The position numbers and the translations under genes were made by a program. The notes under the pieces were generated by a model. That model ran no database searches and was not told the DNA's origin. It worked only from the letters and a program-made list of their open reading frames with translations. A stretch of DNA of 64,000 nucleotides, taken from NCBI GenBank assembly GCA_025617745.1, contig CM046873.1:25899547-25963546 (forward strand), given 5' to 3'. Positions 60,924-64,000 of the stretch are shown in pieces (positions within the stretch are counted from its first letter, which is position 1; the number at the start of each line of letters is the position of its first letter). Origin of the DNA: Heliocidaris erythrogramma. Lineage: Eukaryota; Echinodermata; Echinoidea; Camarodonta; Echinometridae.

Positions 60924-61487
60924 CAGGGTTGGAAAAAAGTTTGGAATATTTTTTTTGGCGATGAGTATGTCTGATTTTAAATGCTAGTTTCTACTATATT
61001 GTGATGAATAATTCATCCAAATCGGATTAACTGTGTTGAATGAAGTCTACTGTTCCATCTTGTACCAAAGATTACGTAATATTGTTAAACATGTTACAAT
61101 GGCTGACCAATGAACCACATGTTGTCAGATTTGCTCTATTTGTGTTTGAACATCTTGTTATACATTTCTGTACTTCACGTGGAATTTTGAAAAAGCTACG
61201 TGCAGTTTGCAGTCATTTTGAGGACTTCGGTATAGCAATTAAACTGTATCTGATTATTTAACTTTTTCGTTAGACATTTGCAAAAACAGCAAATATACGC
61301 TTCCGAATTCCAAGTGGACCTCTGCACTGTGTGATAAGCCTGATTTTTAATGTTGTGCTTTTAAAGTTAAAAAGGGACACATATCTTTTATTTGAACCTC
61401 AAAGAAGAACTTAAAATGACGAGGGATATGTTTAAGACAAGAAATAATTCTTGGAATAAAAATATTCCAAGCTTTTTTCCAACCCTG
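60924..61487. mobile_element. 564-bp mariner-type element (unit 4)
   Basis: Same length, same ends and TA flanks as the unit 3 copy. Confidence 0.88.
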
Positions 61488-61961
61488 TATGATTGAGCAG
61501 CCTTTAATTGGAGAACTACAAACAAATGCAATCTGTTGTACATTGTAGGGTACATATACTTCGACATTCCTTTTCGACTTACTGTAATGATAAAATTTTT
61601 ATATTATAGGTTTCCCGCTCGATTTCATATTTTTGTCAGTCAAATTAATTTAGATGCATTCAAATTCAGACACTATCGTCTAACGATCGATATCGGTCTT
61701 TCAAATTTTGAATGGAGTCATTGAAATTCTTTTCGAGACAAGCGGATTAATTTATGAACACTGAAATTCATTTATGGACAAGATTATTTCAATTAATATC
61801 ATTCCATTTTTCTTTATCCACATTCGATTTATTCAAATTAGCGATCGCTCTTACGAATTCGTTTTAGTACTATAAGGTTTCAAATTTCGTGCATTAGATT
61901 TCAATGTTCATGCATTCAAATTAAGAAATTACCCCAGATGGGCCAGTTTGGGCATTCACTT

Positions 61962-62132
61962 TCATTTTAAGGAATTCATTTTAAAATCATAGATTCGTTG
62001 ATCAACTTTCACGGATTTTGTGGTTTTTAATGTACTCAAACTTATACTGTCTCGTATATTTAAAGGGAACGAATTCCAAAATTTAGGAGCTGTATATGAA
62101 AAAGTATTCTGGCTTAAAGGGAAAGTAAATCC
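61962..62132 (-). mobile_element. LINE ORF2 C-terminal scrap (unit 4)
   Basis: The minus-strand reading has Y-T-A-P-K-F-W-N-S-F-P-L-N-I-R-D-S-I-S-L, which fits the end of a LINE ORF2 (x-P-x-x-W-N-S-x-P followed by I-R-x-S-x-S-L). No other part of the element is recognised nearby. Confidence 0.45.
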
Positions 62133-63049
62133 TGGCGATTTAGTTAGCTGTTTAGTTGAAGGGCCCATTGTTGAGTATATATGTCGAATTTCAACACATT
62201 TGGGCCCCCCTAACGCCGTCAACAAGTAGTTAGAAATATCATTTTGTCGTCTGCTAGAAGGTCCTATATCGATCGTGTGCGTCGCCATTTTGAACAGATA
62301 AGCCCCGCCCTGTGACGTTTTGTCGGACCTCTCGGACCAGAAGTACCCGGATGCCGCCATTATTACGCGTTTCAAAATGGTATACTGCCAGGCGTTCGGA
62401 TCACAGAACTCCTAAAGACGTAGAAGGCTCGTGCGGGTGCGAAATTGTAGGCATTGTTCGTACGTGATCACGTGATATCCGCCATGTTGGTTAGTCCTTC
62501 GCTCTCCAGCTCCGGATTCATGAAGCTCGTCGCGTCAACGGCATTCATTCAGTACAAATTGTTTGATCAACACTAGGGTTATTTGAAATCTTACTGAAAT
62601 TGCTAGATTTTGTTAATGCTAATATCCAAATGAACCAAGACAAAAAAAGAGAGGGAAGTTTCTCTCGATATACATGAAATATATTATTGCCAGTGTTATC
62701 TGCTTTGGGCATTTTCATGCTTATTTGTTATTATAGAAATGCAGTCATCATCCACTCTTGTTGCTCATTTTGATAATTTTACTGCACTACATTTAGGCCT
62801 ACTTACCATTTCAAACAACTTTGATCACTGAAATGATTCTCATGGTTCTGGCAAATGAAAGTGGAAATTTATGTTATTGTATTCATATCCTGATGCAAGA
62901 CTTCATGCTTGTAATCGGAGTTTGATTATGAGGTGTGCTCACAGTACCTTGCAATATATAGCCCTCAAGAAAATTCTTTGTCTTTACAGATCACTGTTAT
63001 GATCCAGACATCTGTGTTTTGTTGAAGGTTGTCACTCTAAATAATAAGA

Positions 63050-63582
63050 ACATAATGTAATACATAAATTGAAATCATTTTTTCCTAAAGACATTCTTCT
63101 TATAATGTACTCAACATTAATTCTTCCGTATCTCAATTATGGTGTCCTTGCATGGGGTAATTCCCTTAAAACTCATCTTGAAAAATTATATTTGATTCAA
63201 AAGAGAGTCTTAAGAATTATTTGTAATGTCAGCTTTCGTACGCACACTAACCCACTTTTTTATAGGCATAGAATTTTAAACTTGCAAGATATTTATAACT
63301 TTCAACTGGGTGCTCTGCATGTATGGCTTCAATTCTGGTGTCCTACCACTGGCTCTGGCCAGCATTTTTAAGAAAAAGAGTCAAGTACATCACCATGATA
63401 CACGAAATGCTTCTGCGTTTCACTTACCCCAAGTGAGGACAAAGTTTATTTTCAATACATTGGTTTGCACTGGTCCTAGGTTCTGGAACTCTCTTGATTC
63501 TAGCGTTAAGCAATCTGTTAGCCTCTCTGCATTTCAGCGTGCACTTAAGGTTTTTCTTCTTGATAATTATTGTGACTCTTAG
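63050..63582 (+). mobile_element. LINE reverse transcriptase C-terminal region (unit 4)
   Basis: Reads Y-S-T-L-I-L-P-Y-L-N-Y-G-V-L-A-W-G-N, then L-I-Q-K-R-V-L-R-I-I, then, after one frame change near 63330, H-D-T-R-N-A-S and G-P-R-F-W-N-S-L-D and a stop at 63582. It is the thumb and C-terminal part of a non-LTR RT. A T-rich 3' untranslated stretch continues to the window end. It is a different LINE from the one at 21100. Confidence 0.85.
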
Positions 63583-64000
63583 AGTATCGGTATAATATTG
63601 TAGTTATTTTGGTGCCTATTGTGAAGTTACTATGATGTGTAGTTTCGTTTTATTGATATCTCGTGTCTAACTGAATATTTTCAGACTGTCAGCTTATTAT
63701 TCCTTTGTTCCCTATGTTTCTGTACTCGTCGTGTGAATTGTGATGTACCTATTGTTACTGTGCTGTATACTCTTACTTTTATCATTTCTCATATTTTCTT
63801 TCTTCTCTCCCGTCTTGTTATGTATAACTCTATTCTCCCTTTTTGTATATAGCTCGTTTTGTCGTTTGTTTTGGGTTTTTTTTGTCTTACATACCCCATT
63901 CTTTTCATAATGTACGTATTCTTTAATGTATATACTCCCTTTAAATACATTTATTTCGTTGCTCATGTATGTACCAGCCAATTATTTTGGCGCTGAGGGG

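Larger units (their letters stand above)
59694..64000. repeat. Tandem segmental unit 4 (partial)
   Basis: Start of a fourth copy. It matches unit 3 from 37472 to the gap edge at 40863, including the mariner-type element and the LINE fragment. It then continues into LINE sequence that the gap in unit 3 hides. The remaining exons of gene 4 would lie beyond the window. Confidence 0.9.
59880..64000. mobile_element. Composite insertion in the EGF1-cassette intron (unit 4)
   Basis: Follows the unit 3 insertion piece by piece with small indels (for example about 50 extra bases near 62418-62467), then continues through the LINE tail that the gap hides in unit 3. Confidence 0.8.

Overview
The window looks like nuclear DNA of a marine invertebrate deuterostome; an echinoderm is my best guess, without proof. 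The signs are AT-rich sequence, GT-AG introns with phase 1 modules, decayed LINE, LTR and DNA-transposon copies, and a G-rich short transposon family beginning CAGTGGCGGATCC. I see no bacterial operon, tRNA, rRNA or CRISPR array.

The sequence is a tandem array of near-identical 18.5-22.2 kb units. Using the start of the window as phase, units begin at 1, 18955, 37472 and 59694, and the fourth is cut by the window end. A 500-base run of N (40864-41363) sits in unit 3. Each unit carries the 3' end of one gene followed by the 5' part of the next copy. The window therefore holds the 3' part of gene 1 (294-4365), gene 2 (16441-23295), gene 3 (34931-45516, with a frameshift and the gap) and the 5' part of gene 4 (57145-59459), all on the + strand.

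The gene encodes a modular, apparently extracellular protein. In order it has a short N-terminal exon, an unrecognised four-cysteine module, an EGF-like module, a row of 57-nt Ser/Thr/Pro-rich cassettes (types A, B, C), a second EGF-like module, and a two-exon farnesoic-acid-O-methyltransferase-like (FAMeT, Methyltransf_FA) domain that ends in TAG. Almost every module exon is phase 1-1, so modules can be gained, lost or skipped without breaking the frame. Gene 1 has cassettes A-B-C-B-C because of an 889-bp internal duplication; genes 2 and 3 have A-B-C. The true 5' ends are not resolved.

The roughly 11 kb between one gene's stop and the next recognised exon, and the larger introns, are filled with mobile elements: a Tc1/mariner-type element with long inverted arms, hAT-type and foldback short elements, an LTR element with a decayed gag inserted into a LINE reverse transcriptase, CR1/L2-type LINE tails, and a composite insertion in the EGF-cassette intron of units 3 and 4. 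Their presence or absence differs between units and gives a mosaic history of duplication, insertion and deletion.
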